This document shows positions 24,750-33,789 of a stretch of 42,241 nt of DNA, one piece after another (the first letter of the stretch is position 1; each line of letters begins with the position of its first letter). The position numbers were made by a program, and so were the translations under genes. This DNA is from Sulfurimonas sp. (lineage in GTDB: Bacteria > Campylobacterota > Campylobacteria > Campylobacterales > Sulfurimonadaceae), in the NCBI GenBank assembly GCA_026988235.1, contig JALSLQ010000069.1, positions 1 to 42,241 of the forward strand, written 5' to 3'. Under the pieces are notes generated by a model. The model saw only the letters and a program-made list of their open reading frames with translations, was not told the DNA's origin and ran no database searches.

Positions 24750-25301
24750 TTACTCCATTCCTCTTTTCATTAATTCTTCTCTATAAAGTTTTTCATGTAA
24801 AATTTCAAATTCATCCGTTCCAGGAATAAATTTTCTTTTGTACGAACGAATTTTATCCATTACCGCATCTTCTATTTCAGAAGTGTCAGCAATAAATGAG
24901 GTAATAGCATTATATATAATGTTTTTAATACGGTTTTCTGTTACGTCAAAATGAATCAAATCTTCTTCATATAACTCATCAAGTATTTTATGAGAAATAT
25001 CGGAGTATCGCTCTTCATAATTTAAAATTACATCAAACTCAGGAGCCAATTTTTTCTTAATCATAAAAAACAGTTGTCTCTCATCTGCGAGCATAAATTC
25101 TATCTCTTCTTCATTCTCTTCGCAAATTTCATCCACTTTTTCTTCAAGTGCCATCTCTTGTTTTACATTTTCTTCTAATACTTTTTGTGCTTCATACGCG
25201 ACACTTTCAAGCCCCTTCGTCATTGTAACAGTGCCACTTTTGTTTAAATCAATTGCAATTTTATTTGCGATATGGGGAATAGTTTTGAGTGATATTTTCA
25301 T
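24750..25301 (-). CDS. DUF507 family protein
   Basis: This 183-residue acidic, mostly helical protein has NKIAIDLNKSGTV near the N terminus, ADERQLFFMIKKKLAPEFDV in the middle and IRSYKRKFIPGTDEFEILHE near the end. These are typical of DUF507 proteins found next to carA in Campylobacterota. No membrane helix or catalytic motif is seen and the function is unknown. It sits between the MotE-like gene (42-bp gap) and carA (4-bp gap). Confidence 0.82.
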   Translation of the reverse strand: MKISLKTIPHIANKIAIDLNKSGTVTMTKGLESVAYEAQKVLEENVKQEMALEEKVDEICEENEEEIEFMLADERQLFFMIKKKLAPEFDVILNYEERYSDISHKILDELYEEDLIHFDVTENRIKNIIYNAITSFIADTSEIEDAVMDKIRSYKRKFIPGTDEFEILHEKLYREELMKRGME

Positions 25302-25343
25302 AAATTTTGGCCTGCTTATTAATTAAATTTTGATATTTTACAA

Positions 25344-25853
25344 TTATTTAGCTAATAGTTGCGTTAACTCAGATGCTTTTTTGGGATCCATCTTTGTTAA
25401 TATTTTGCCGACTACTTTTGGCTTTAAAGATTGCAAGATTAATACTGCTTCTTTTGTATCCATGTCTGCAAGTATATTTGCGGCAGGACCCGCTTTCATT
25501 TTTGAAAATGTTTGCGAAATTTTACTCATTTTTGTTGATGTAAGCTCTTTTAAAATTCGGGAATTTTTTTCAAGCATTGCTTTAATTGATTTCTCTTTTT
25601 TACTTACTTCTTCAAGCTTCGCATTCACAGCGTCCTCGTCTAAAGAGAGTTTTGCCTCTTTTTTTTTCAGTAAATCTTCTGTGGCAGTTTTCAAAGCACT
25701 TAATGACTGTTTTTGCTCATCTATTCGTTCTAACTCCACCAAAAGTTCATTTTTTCTCTCTTTAAAAATTTGTGTACATTCAAACAGTTTATCACTGTTT
25801 TGCATAGAAAAAAGTACAGAATAGCACAGCGCGAGTAGTAATATATATCTCAA
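25344..25853 (-). CDS. MotE-like exported coiled-coil protein
   Basis: This 169-residue protein has a signal peptide (MRYILLLALCYSVLFS), a long coiled coil (about 28-108, rich in K/E/L) and a C-terminal MgtE-N/MotE-like module (KMKAGPAANILADMDTKEAVLILQSLKPKVV...KMDPKKASELTQ). In alphaproteobacteria MotE is a periplasmic chaperone of the flagellar motor. The homologous position in C. jejuni (recalled as Cj1496c) is linked to invasion. It overlaps the FliJ-like gene by 4 bp, so a flagellar role is plausible. Confidence 0.75.
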   Translation of the reverse strand: MRYILLLALCYSVLFSMQNSDKLFECTQIFKERKNELLVELERIDEQKQSLSALKTATEDLLKKKEAKLSLDEDAVNAKLEEVSKKEKSIKAMLEKNSRILKELTSTKMSKISQTFSKMKAGPAANILADMDTKEAVLILQSLKPKVVGKILTKMDPKKASELTQLLAK

Positions 25854-26278
25854 GAAGCTTCCTTATTTTTATTAGTATATGTCATTAAAGCAATCTCATC
25901 TAAATCTTTTGCTTCTTTAATTTTTATCTGTTTTAAAGCTTTTTGTATCTCTTCATACTCTAAATATTTATATTTTTCATATTCAATCATATCACATTTA
26001 AGTTGTTCTTTTGCCTGTGTCACTTCTGTTTTTGTGTATGTAAGCCACTCTTCATTATGTTTAATTATGGCTCGTTGAGAATCTAAAAGTGCTCTATTTG
26101 CTAAAAAATCTGCTATTTTCCCGTGAGTAGGAGGCTCTATGTCTTGTAGAAATGCCAAAGATTCAATGAGAGCTTTTTTTGCATTATGAAGGTTTGCATT
26201 TGCTTTTTGTAAAAGACGCTCACTCTTTTGCATGATATTTTTCTTTACATGTACTAAGGAGCTAAAGCGAGTCTTCAA
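25850..26278 (-). CDS. FliJ-like coiled-coil protein (flagellar export chaperone-like)
   Basis: This 142-residue protein is almost wholly helical and charged, with no signal peptide. The N terminus MKTRFSSLVHVKKNIMQKSE and the long coiled coil resemble FliJ. It occupies the place of HP0256 of Helicobacter pylori (next to purA), a FliJ-like protein that affects motility. FliJ escorts export substrates to the FlhA/FliI gate. No other flagellar genes are in the window. Confidence 0.7.
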   Translation of the reverse strand: MKTRFSSLVHVKKNIMQKSERLLQKANANLHNAKKALIESLAFLQDIEPPTHGKIADFLANRALLDSQRAIIKHNEEWLTYTKTEVTQAKEQLKCDMIEYEKYKYLEYEEIQKALKQIKIKEAKDLDEIALMTYTNKNKEAS

Positions 26279-26289
26279 GGTAAATATCC

Positions 26290-27549
26290 TTATAAAATTA
26301 TAGTGTCATCTCTCTCTGGTGATGTAGAAATTATACCGACTTTTGTTTTACTAATTTCTTCAATGAGTTTCACATAATCTTGTGCAGAGGCAGGCAATGT
26401 GTCAAATGTTCTAGCACCTACTGAGTTATCCCAGCCTTTGAAAGTTTTATAAATAGGTGTTACATTTTCCAAATCAACAGGAACATAATCAATTTCTTTA
26501 CCCTTGTATTCATAAGCCACACACACTTTTACCTCATCAAATCCGTCAAGTACGTCAAGTTTCATAAGAGCTAGTTCATCGCAACCATTCAAACGACTTG
26601 CATATCTTGTAGCGACTGCATCAAACCAACCACAGCGTCTAGCCCTCCCTGTTGTTGTTCCAAATTCATGTCCCTGTTTACCAAGACGCTTTCCATCTTC
26701 GCCCATATCTTCTGAAGGAAAAGGTCCATTACCCACACGCGTACAGTATGCCTTGACTATGCCTGTTACTTTTCCTATATCTTTAGCATTCAATCCAAGC
26801 CCAGTACATGCACCTGCACTGACAGTTGATGATGATGTTACATATGGATAGGTTCCGTGGTCAATATCTAACATAGTTCCTTGCGCACCTTCAAGCAATA
26901 CTCGTTTGTTCTCATCATCAAGTGCACGCCATACCATTTGTGTCGTATCTGTAATAAAAGGTGTAAGTTTCTCGCTAAAATCTTTTAGTTGGGCCAAAAG
27001 TTCTTCTTTTTGAGGTGCATGTAAATCCATAGCATCAAAAATGGGCTTGTTCTGTTCAAAATAATCTAAAATAGTCTGACATAATTTCTCAGGATTTAAA
27101 AGCTCACCCACGCGATGTCCAATACGATTTATTTTATCACTGTATGCAGGTCCTATGCCTTTTCCAGTCGTACCAATAGCTTTATCACCTTTCAAACGCT
27201 CTTTTGCCTGATCAATTTGTGCATGATATGAGAGATTTAAATGTGCTTTATCTGAGATATAAAATCGACCTTCAAGCCCTTTAAACTGTTCCATCTCTTT
27301 TATAATTGATGATGGAGAAAGTACCACACCATTGCCTACGACATTAATTGCTTTAGGATTTAAAACGCCTGAAGGAATCAAATGCAGTGCATATTTGACA
27401 CCATCTACCCAGATCGTATGTCCGGCATTATGACCGCCTTGAGAACGACAAACCATGTCATATTCTAATGCAAGTTTATCTACTATTTTACCTTTTCCCT
27501 CATCACCCCACTGTATTCCTACAATCACATCCGCTTTATTTGTATACAT
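26290..27549 (-). CDS. purA: Adenylosuccinate synthetase
   Basis: This 419-residue enzyme joins IMP and aspartate using GTP in the first committed step to AMP. Signatures are all present: [30 protein letters not shown] with the catalytic His, [17 protein letters not shown], and [15 protein letters not shown]. Length is close to the family norm (about 416-432). It lies 21 bp after hisZ and 11 bp before the FliJ-like gene. Confidence 0.97.
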   Translation of the reverse strand: MYTNKADVIVGIQWGDEGKGKIVDKLALEYDMVCRSQGGHNAGHTIWVDGVKYALHLIPSGVLNPKAINVVGNGVVLSPSSIIKEMEQFKGLEGRFYISDKAHLNLSYHAQIDQAKERLKGDKAIGTTGKGIGPAYSDKINRIGHRVGELLNPEKLCQTILDYFEQNKPIFDAMDLHAPQKEELLAQLKDFSEKLTPFITDTTQMVWRALDDENKRVLLEGAQGTMLDIDHGTYPYVTSSSTVSAGACTGLGLNAKDIGKVTGIVKAYCTRVGNGPFPSEDMGEDGKRLGKQGHEFGTTTGRARRCGWFDAVATRYASRLNGCDELALMKLDVLDGFDEVKVCVAYEYKGKEIDYVPVDLENVTPIYKTFKGWDNSVGARTFDTLPASAQDYVKLIEEISKTKVGIISTSPERDDTIIL

Positions 27550-27570
27550 ATTTTCTTTTTTCCTCTTTTT

Positions 27571-28419
27571 CTATTGCTCTAAGGCTTCGCACAAAGTATC
27601 TGTATAAATTGCAAACCCTACAGATGTCAAGTCGGCATTTTTATATCTTCCGCCCCGTGCATATACTTCATTATCTACGATACATCTAAAAAATAACTCA
27701 TCATAATAAAGCATTTTTGCATAATACATTGGTGCTAAAACAGCATTATCACATCCCGCTTCCGAGCATAAATCTTTCATCTTTTGTAGTTCAATTTTTA
27801 TAGCCTCAGGTACTTTGTTGATGATATCATCTATCTGCTCTACATATTGCAAATAAACAAGTTCGCTCAACCACTCAACTTTTAGATTAATAAATTTATC
27901 AATATTAATATGTCTAAAATCATCTATGCTCAACTCATCAAACATTTCCACTAAAAGTTCAGGAATTTTTATATTTGAAATCTGCATTAAAGGCGTTACA
28001 TGTAACTGTTCAAAAATTTCCAAAGCAAGTGTAGCTACAGATGAAAGCTTTTTTTCTCCCATAAATTCAACACCTACTTGGTACTGCTCACTAGTCGGGT
28101 AAGTAAAAACCGGCTGAATATAAAACCATTTTTTTTGTTTGGTGTTGCTTCCAAGCCTCTTTTGTATAATTCGCACAACATCTATAGTCGAATCTGCACG
28201 CAGAGATAAGGCGTTATTTTTCTCATCATTGATGCGAATCAGCTCTTTTTCATCGGCAATACTTTTATGTTGATGATAAGAAAAAATCGGTGTAACAATT
28301 TCTTCATATCCATTTGTATCCAGAATAGTACTTGCTACATCTTCTATAAGGCGTTTTACTTTTGCAGATTTGCCAAAGTAGAGTTTAGAACCGTTAGGTA
28401 TTTCATGTTCAAGTATCAT
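27571..28419 (-). CDS. hisZ: ATP phosphoribosyltransferase regulatory subunit (HisRS-like)
   Basis: This 282-residue protein resembles the catalytic core of histidyl-tRNA synthetase (NGYEEIVTPIFSYHQHKSI, LSLRADSTIDVVRI, FYIQPVFTYPTSEQYQVGVEFMG, and GRYKNADLTSVGFAI near the end). It lacks the anticodon-binding domain and the full HisRS motif set, as expected for HisZ, which activates the short HisG at the start of histidine synthesis. HisG is not in the window. It starts immediately after the aminotransferase stop codon (TAAATG). A TTACATGTAA site lies at 27996-28005. Confidence 0.82.
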   Translation of the reverse strand: MILEHEIPNGSKLYFGKSAKVKRLIEDVASTILDTNGYEEIVTPIFSYHQHKSIADEKELIRINDEKNNALSLRADSTIDVVRIIQKRLGSNTKQKKWFYIQPVFTYPTSEQYQVGVEFMGEKKLSSVATLALEIFEQLHVTPLMQISNIKIPELLVEMFDELSIDDFRHINIDKFINLKVEWLSELVYLQYVEQIDDIINKVPEAIKIELQKMKDLCSEAGCDNAVLAPMYYAKMLYYDELFFRCIVDNEVYARGGRYKNADLTSVGFAIYTDTLCEALEQ

Positions 28420-29547
28420 TTATATCTCTTTTTTTTCTAATGCAGTTTTAAAATAGACTTCATTATATACTTTTGAAGCCATCCCTGCATATTCTAAGCG
28501 TCCTAAGCGATGTAATATTAACTCTATGGCATTCACAACCCAGATAGACTCATATGGTGCAATGAGTCCCATTTGATTAATACGAAAAATTTTTCCTTTA
28601 AGATGATCTTGCCCGCCAGCTACATTTACACCATATTCTTCTTTTAAAGCTGAACGAATTTTTGAGGCATCTTCATCATCAATAGTTGTCATACTTCTTG
28701 CAGGAACTTTAGGATAGCTATGTAAACCTATCGCTTCGAGTGCTGCCCTGGTTGCTTTTGCTCGTCTTGCAGTATTACAATACAGCACGCCAATTCCACC
28801 CTGTTTTTCTATCATCTCTAAAACTTCCAAGAGACCTATAATGAGTGTTGTAGCAGCAGTGTATGCCGTTGTATTTTGGCGTTGTTTTTTTACTTCACTT
28901 GCCAGATTTAAGTAGTATCCGCGTCCTGTTCCCATTTTTTCAATCGCTGCATTTGAAAGACCAACAATTGCAAGCCCTGGGGGAAGCATAAGCGCTTTTT
29001 GGCTTCCTGCTAAAAGAGCATCAATATTTGTCACATCAATCGGTTCAACGCCCACAGCCGTAATGCCGTCTGCAATAATCATAATCTCAGGATTAATTGC
29101 TTTGACTGCACGGGCAAGTTCTTCAACAGGATGATGCAGTCCGCCTGCACTTTCAGAGATTTGCACAGCAATAGCATCAATATCTTTATTGGCTTTTACC
29201 ATTGCAACGACCGCTTCAACACTCACAGGCGTATCCCATTCATTTGTAATCTCAACTTGTTTTAATCCGTGTGCTATTGCAATTTTTCCAAATCTTTCAC
29301 CAAATTTTCCAGAATTGACATTCAACAGTGTATTGTGACAAAGATTAATAACAGCTGCTTCCATAACGCCTGTTCCGCTTGATGCAATCATCACAACTTC
29401 ATCCGTTTTAAAAAGCTTAAAAAGATGCTTGCGCGTTTTTTCAAAAATTGCTTCAAATTCAGGGGTACGGTGATGCATAGTCTCATCACTCATGGCATTA
29501 CGAACATTTTGAGGAACTGGTGTAGGACCGGGTGTAAAAAGTAACAT
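28420..29547 (-). CDS. Class V pyridoxal-phosphate aminotransferase (alanine/serine-glyoxylate type)
   Basis: This 375-residue aminotransferase starts LLFTPGPTPVPQNVRNAM and has MIASSGTGVMEAAVINL, IADGITAVGVEPIDV and the PLP lysine in LLAGSQKALMLPPGLAIVG. The family includes alanine-glyoxylate, serine-glyoxylate and serine-pyruvate transaminases. In several Campylobacterota such a protein is suggested to act in serine synthesis, but the substrate cannot be read from sequence. It is the first gene of the aminotransferase-hisZ-purA-carA series, divergent from uppP. Confidence 0.85.
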   Translation of the reverse strand: MLLFTPGPTPVPQNVRNAMSDETMHHRTPEFEAIFEKTRKHLFKLFKTDEVVMIASSGTGVMEAAVINLCHNTLLNVNSGKFGERFGKIAIAHGLKQVEITNEWDTPVSVEAVVAMVKANKDIDAIAVQISESAGGLHHPVEELARAVKAINPEIMIIADGITAVGVEPIDVTNIDALLAGSQKALMLPPGLAIVGLSNAAIEKMGTGRGYYLNLASEVKKQRQNTTAYTAATTLIIGLLEVLEMIEKQGGIGVLYCNTARRAKATRAALEAIGLHSYPKVPARSMTTIDDEDASKIRSALKEEYGVNVAGGQDHLKGKIFRINQMGLIAPYESIWVVNAIELILHRLGRLEYAGMASKVYNEVYFKTALEKKEI

Positions 29548-29635
29548 ATATAATTTCCTATTAGTTTTAGGTTGTTTAAAAATAAAACCTCGTATTATAT
29601 CGAAATAAGTTTAAATTTTAAAAAGAAGGTTTACT

Positions 29636-30406
29636 ATGACACTTTTCGATTCCATTATTTTAGGTACAATTGAGGGGTTTACAGAATTTTTACCAATTTC
29701 TTCAACCGGTCATCTTATTGTAGCAAGTCACTTTTTAGGCATAGACCAGACAAGTGTCACAAAAGCTTATGAAGTTATTATTCAATTTGCTGCTATTTTA
29801 GCTGTAGTCTTCAACTACAAAGAAAAGTTTACACTCAAACATATTAATTTATGGACAAAAGTATTTGTTGCGTTTTTACCTATTGGAGTAGTCGGCTTCA
29901 TTTTCTCTCATCAGATTAAAGCACTTTTTAGCATCAACATAGTGGCAATAATGTTCATTATCGGGGGAATTATATTTTTACTCGTTGAAAAGTTCTACAT
30001 TCCAAAGGAAAAAAAGCTGACAAAAGATGTCGAAGATGTGACATTTAAACAGTCACTTTGGATTGGATTCGCTCAAATTTTTGCGCTCATTCCCGGAACT
30101 TCACGCGCAGGAGCTACAATAATCGGTGCTTTACTAGTTGGCTTAGACAGAAAAGCTAGTGCCGAGTTTAGTTTTTTACTCGCTTTTCCTGTCATGGGTG
30201 CTGTCAGCGGATATGATCTACTCAAACATTATCATGAATTTTCATCTGCAAACATTGCAGCTTTAGCAGTAGGATTTATTGTTGCTTTTGTTGTTGCCTA
30301 CCTTACCATCAAACTCTTTTTAAAGTTTTTAGAAAAATTTACCTTTGTCTCTTTCGGTGTTTACAGAATTATTTTTGGTGTGATACTTCTAACACTATTT
30401 AACTAG
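29636..30406 (+). CDS. uppP: Undecaprenyl-diphosphatase
   Basis: This 256-residue polytopic membrane enzyme dephosphorylates undecaprenyl pyrophosphate to recycle the peptidoglycan lipid carrier. The conserved motifs are [17 protein letters not shown] near the start and [20 protein letters not shown] around residue 150, with the catalytic Glu, Ser and Arg present. About seven or eight hydrophobic helices follow the BacA pattern. An AGAAGG ribosome binding site precedes the ATG. Confidence 0.95.
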   Translation: MTLFDSIILGTIEGFTEFLPISSTGHLIVASHFLGIDQTSVTKAYEVIIQFAAILAVVFNYKEKFTLKHINLWTKVFVAFLPIGVVGFIFSHQIKALFSINIVAIMFIIGGIIFLLVEKFYIPKEKKLTKDVEDVTFKQSLWIGFAQIFALIPGTSRAGATIIGALLVGLDRKASAEFSFLLAFPVMGAVSGYDLLKHYHEFSSANIAALAVGFIVAFVVAYLTIKLFLKFLEKFTFVSFGVYRIIFGVILLTLFN

Positions 30407-30463
30407 TGGTACAGTTTTTGCTAAATCTTTCTTGTTAGACATTTTAATGTACAAGGAGATATC

Positions 30464-30556
30464 ATGCAAAGAATTAGCAGATATAACGACCACTTACATT
30501 CATTACTACACAAATTAGAAAAAACATTCTATTTGGCAAGTCGTAAATTTTTATAA
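30464..30556 (+). CDS. Possible 30-residue small protein
   Basis: This short ORF starts with ATG and has a perfect-looking AAGGAG 5 bp upstream. It runs 30 codons from MQRISRYNDHLHSLLHKLEK to a C-terminal RKFL, then TAA. The product would be basic and helical, with three histidines in the first half, and is not a clear membrane helix. It lies 57 bp after uppP on the same strand and overlaps the 3' end of the converging rdgB gene by 6 bp. The evidence is the ribosome binding site and start/stop only. I do not recognise the sequence. Confidence 0.45.
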   Translation: MQRISRYNDHLHSLLHKLEKTFYLASRKFL

Positions 30557-31138
30557 ACTTTTTAAAATTTTACCTGCCAAATGTAAAGCTTGTGAGCGAT
30601 GAGAGAGTTCTTTTTTAACTTCCTCATCCAATTCGCCAAGTGTTTTTTCATACCCAAGCGGTACAAACATCGGATCATATCCAAAGCCACCCTCTCCTTT
30701 TGCCTCAGTAATCGCCTTTCCATGCATCCAACCATGCACAGTTTTTTCAATCTCTTTTGTTACAATTGCAATAGCAGCCGTATAATGTGCAGGAGAATTT
30801 GTAACACCCTTTGCTCGAATATCTTGCATGAGTTTTTTTAAATTCTCTTTGTCATCTGCATCTTTACCACCGTATCTTGCACTGTAAATTCCCGGTGCAC
30901 CATTGAGAATATCAACACTTATGCCACTGTCATCAGCCAAAACAACTGCATCTTCTTCACCCAAAGCTTTATATACTGCCCTTGCTTTTATCAGTGCATT
31001 TTCTTGAAAAGTATCCGCATCTTCCACTATTTCAAATTCATCTATCAATTCAGTGTAGGGTATGACATCATACTCTTTGCAAAGTGCTTTTATCTCTCTA
31101 ACTTTGCCTTTGTTAGAGGTTGCTAAAACTAATTTCAA
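30551..31138 (-). CDS. rdgB: Non-canonical purine NTP pyrophosphatase (XTP/dITP)
   Basis: This 195-residue Ham1/RdgB enzyme removes dITP, ITP and XTP from nucleotide pools. It has LATSNKGKVREIKALC at the N terminus, VLADDSGISVDILNGAPGIY with metal-binding acids, GFGYDPMF and the C-terminal LSHRSQAL. Length is standard. It faces the MFS gene divergently, with about 110 bp between them. Confidence 0.95.
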   Translation of the reverse strand: MKLVLATSNKGKVREIKALCKEYDVIPYTELIDEFEIVEDADTFQENALIKARAVYKALGEEDAVVLADDSGISVDILNGAPGIYSARYGGKDADDKENLKKLMQDIRAKGVTNSPAHYTAAIAIVTKEIEKTVHGWMHGKAITEAKGEGGFGYDPMFVPLGYEKTLGELDEEVKKELSHRSQALHLAGKILKSL

Positions 31139-31211
31139 ATTTTATTCCTTAAATTATCTTTTAAATTATTTATTTTATCTTTTGCAAATCAATTATAAAT
31201 AATAGTTGCTC

Positions 31212-31217
31212 TATAAT
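31212..31217 (+). promoter_or_regulatory. Candidate -10 (TATAAT) for the MFS transporter gene
   Basis: A perfect TATAAT lies 33 bp before the MFS start codon, with a second TATACT at 31226-31231. No good -35 stands 16-18 bp upstream, as is common in Campylobacterota. The start has AAGGAT as ribosome binding site. Confidence 0.35.
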
Positions 31218-31250
31218 TGCAAAATTATACTATAAAACAAAAGGATTTAT

Positions 31251-32576
31251 ATGTTCAAAAAAGTTTTCCCCCTCTCAAGTATTCTTTTTCTTAGATTTTT
31301 AGGGCTCTTTCTGGTTTTACCAGTTCTTTCGGTGTATGCATTGAGTTTAAAAGGTGCTACACCTCTTTTAGTCGGTATTATTGTTGGTGGTTATGCGCTC
31401 ACACAAGCAGCATTTCAAATACCATTTGGTTCTATGAGTGATAAAATAGGAAGAAAACCTACACTCTTTATAGGGCTTGTTATTTTTATGATTGGTTCTT
31501 TAGTTGCCGGATATGCAGATAATATTTATATCTTAATGCTTGGTCGTTTTTTACAAGGTGCCGGTGCTATCGGTTCTGTTGTTGTTGCTATGATTGCTGA
31601 TTTAGTTGAAGAAAAAACAAGAGGGCATGCTATGGCAATTATGGGTGGCTTTATAGCAATGAGTTTTGCAGTTGCTATGGTGGCAGGACCGGTAATCGGT
31701 GGTATTTACGGTGTTAATAATCTATTTTACATCACAGCAGGGCTTTCTTTACTTGCTATGGTTCTTCTCTTTACAAAGGTACCTACACCTCCAAAAATCA
31801 TACATATTTATAATAAAAAAGCAAAAGTTTCAGAAATCTTAAAAGATAAAAATCTTCTCAATATGATTATTGTCGATTCCATGCAAAAAGGTCTAATGAC
31901 TATGGCATTTGTTTTAATTCCTATCTTTTTAACACATGCCACCTATCATTTTGACTGGGCAAAAACAGATTTATGGGAAGTATATGTTCCGGCAATGATA
32001 GCAGGGATTTTGGCTATGGGTCCAGCAGCAATTTTTGGTGAAAAATATAATAAACCAAAAACAGTATTTTTAATTTCCATTGTACTTTTTATAGCATCTT
32101 TTACAATGATGGGTCTTACAAATTCTAGTCTTGTTTTTATATTTGGTGTTGTTTTCTTCTTTATAGCATTTAATATGATGGAACCTTTAGTACAATCGAT
32201 GATAAGTAAATTTGCTAAAGTACATCAAAAAGGAACTGCTTTAGGTGTCGCAAATACTGCTGCATATCTTTCTACATTTGTGGGAGCAATGATTGCCGGT
32301 ATTATGATAGGAGAAGCAAGTAGAAGTACGATAGGCATAACAATTGCAGTTATTGCATCTATCTGGTTTATTTGGATGTTAATTAGATTTGAAAATCCAA
32401 CAAAACATGAATTTTTATTTATACCTATAGCAGATGTCAATATGGATAAATTAAAGAATCTTGAACATGAGCATATTGCAGAATGGTATATTAATGACAC
32501 AGAGAAAGTTGTTGCAATTAAGTATGTAAGTGAGCATCTGAGCGAAGATGAGATTAAACCTCAGATATTGAAATAA
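31251..32576 (+). CDS. Major facilitator superfamily transporter
   Basis: This 441-residue inner-membrane transporter has about twelve hydrophobic helices. MFS motif A is GSMSDKIGRKP between helices 2 and 3, and GRFLQGAGAIGSVVVAMIADL follows. After the last helix comes a cytoplasmic tail of about 55 residues (NMDKLKNLEHEHIAEWYINDTEKVVAIKYV...), longer than in most drug-efflux members. The substrate is unknown; multidrug or metabolite efflux is a guess. It is transcribed alone and ends in a bidirectional terminator. Confidence 0.85.
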   Translation: MFKKVFPLSSILFLRFLGLFLVLPVLSVYALSLKGATPLLVGIIVGGYALTQAAFQIPFGSMSDKIGRKPTLFIGLVIFMIGSLVAGYADNIYILMLGRFLQGAGAIGSVVVAMIADLVEEKTRGHAMAIMGGFIAMSFAVAMVAGPVIGGIYGVNNLFYITAGLSLLAMVLLFTKVPTPPKIIHIYNKKAKVSEILKDKNLLNMIIVDSMQKGLMTMAFVLIPIFLTHATYHFDWAKTDLWEVYVPAMIAGILAMGPAAIFGEKYNKPKTVFLISIVLFIASFTMMGLTNSSLVFIFGVVFFFIAFNMMEPLVQSMISKFAKVHQKGTALGVANTAAYLSTFVGAMIAGIMIGEASRSTIGITIAVIASIWFIWMLIRFENPTKHEFLFIPIADVNMDKLKNLEHEHIAEWYINDTEKVVAIKYVSEHLSEDEIKPQILK

Positions 32577-32578
32577 AA

Positions 32579-32607
32579 GACATCACGCATTTAGCGTGAT
32601 ATCTTTT
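32579..32607. terminator. Bidirectional intrinsic terminator between MFS gene and YeeE/YedE gene
   Basis: ATCACGC (32582-32588) pairs with GCGTGAT (32594-32600) around a 5-nt loop. It is followed by ATCTTTTT on the + strand, and by GTCTTTTATTT on the - strand. It lies exactly between two converging genes, so it can serve both. Confidence 0.85.
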
Positions 32608-33209
32608 TACTCTTTAAGCTGTTCTAAATCTACATCATCAAATTCCTGACGAAGAGGAATAATAATACTCACCACAATTAAAAAAATTCCAAAAACAAGT
32701 ACTACTAAATTTTCATGCCCGTGGAAATAAGAAACTAAGGTTGTTTTTCCTAAACTCTCACCCATAATTTTTTTAAAAAAATCATAATAAAGTGTAAAAA
32801 CGAGACCACCAAAAACTCCACCTATCGCACCTACAAGCACATCTATTCGTCCCTCGGCAATAGAAACAGGACCTGTTCCTGGACATTTACCTAAAATAGC
32901 CATTGAGATACCAAAAAGTGTACCACCAATAATAAGCCCGCCTAAAATTATAGGTTTTGGATGATATGAAGCAACCCCTGCCTCAACCATAAAATATAGC
33001 CCGATAGATGCCAACCCTATTGCTAAAAAAAGCATTTTAGGAACAACTGTATCTCTAAGCATTGCAAAACCGGCAATTTTTTCAAACTTATCTACCCTAC
33101 TATATTGAATAAGGACACCAAAGAAAAGTCCAATCAAAAAGACAACAAGAACAGAACCGTGAGTCTCATTTGCTACCGTTGTAAACATATTTAAAATTCT
33201 ATCAAACAT
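32607..33209 (-). CDS. YeeE/YedE-family sulfur transport protein, second half
   Basis: This protein of about 200 residues has five or so membrane helices and the conserved cysteine motif ILGKCPGTGPVSIAEGR, typical of the C-terminal half of YeeE/YedE (TsuA) proteins that take up thiosulfate or move sulfur intermediates. I place the start at ATG 33209, 6 bp from GAGG. GTG 33221 or ATG 33212 in the same frame are alternatives. It overlaps the end of its partner gene by 8 bp, so coupling is likely. A role in sulfur oxidation fits the inferred lifestyle. Confidence 0.82.
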   Translation of the reverse strand: MFDRILNMFTTVANETHGSVLVVFLIGLFFGVLIQYSRVDKFEKIAGFAMLRDTVVPKMLFLAIGLASIGLYFMVEAGVASYHPKPIILGGLIIGGTLFGISMAILGKCPGTGPVSIAEGRIDVLVGAIGGVFGGLVFTLYYDFFKKIMGESLGKTTLVSYFHGHENLVVLVFGIFLIVVSIIIPLRQEFDDVDLEQLKE

Positions 33210-33714
33210 CATTTGCCTCACTTTTATAAAATAGTTTTCCGGTTACAACAATACTAAGTAAAACTACTCCGCCAAAAATCATACTACTTACAGCAGTTTG
33301 TGCCATTCCACTTAAAAAGTGCCCACTTGTACATCCTCCAGCTAAACGAGCTCCGATGATGAGGAAAAATCCACTAATAAAACTCCAAATAAGTCGTGAG
33401 ATTACTGAAGAATTTTTATATTTTTTCCAGGCTGTCGGCATAATACTCAAACGAAAAGTTTTTGTTACAAATACAGAAGTTAAAAAACCACCCGTTAATG
33501 CACCTAAGAGCATAACGCCTTCCCAAGCACCGGCAAAATGTACTTCCTTGAGGTAAGGATATTTTTGAGGGCTTAAATCAAAAAGTATTCCTGCAAAGTA
33601 AGGTACATAAGTTGATGCACCAAAAGGTCTGCTTGCTCCAAATACTGAAAATGTAAAAAGTACAAGCAGAGCCATTAAAATTCCAGCTAGCCACCATGGC
33701 ATTCGTCTAATCAT
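33202..33714 (-). CDS. YeeE/YedE-family sulfur transport protein, first half
   Basis: This 170-residue membrane protein has about four helices and the motif ARLAGGCTSGHFLSGMAQ (Cys128), the counterpart of the conserved cysteine in the N-terminal half of TsuA. Together with the next gene it makes a full YeeE/YedE transporter split in two. The conserved cysteines in such proteins relay thiosulfate or sulfane sulfur across the membrane. No sulfurtransferase (TusA-like) gene is adjacent. Confidence 0.83.
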   Translation of the reverse strand: MIRRMPWWLAGILMALLVLFTFSVFGASRPFGASTYVPYFAGILFDLSPQKYPYLKEVHFAGAWEGVMLLGALTGGFLTSVFVTKTFRLSIMPTAWKKYKNSSVISRLIWSFISGFFLIIGARLAGGCTSGHFLSGMAQTAVSSMIFGGVVLLSIVVTGKLFYKSEANDV

Positions 33715-33789
33715 AATAATCCTTATAAGTTAAATTACATGGAATTATAATACTTTTTTTGTTAATGGATGATTAGTAAAAGGGGCGAT

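Noticed and set aside
25330..25824. 164-codon ORF on the + strand
   Set aside because: It is antisense to the MotE-like gene; its Ser/Phe-rich composition is the mirror of a Lys/Glu-rich coiled coil.
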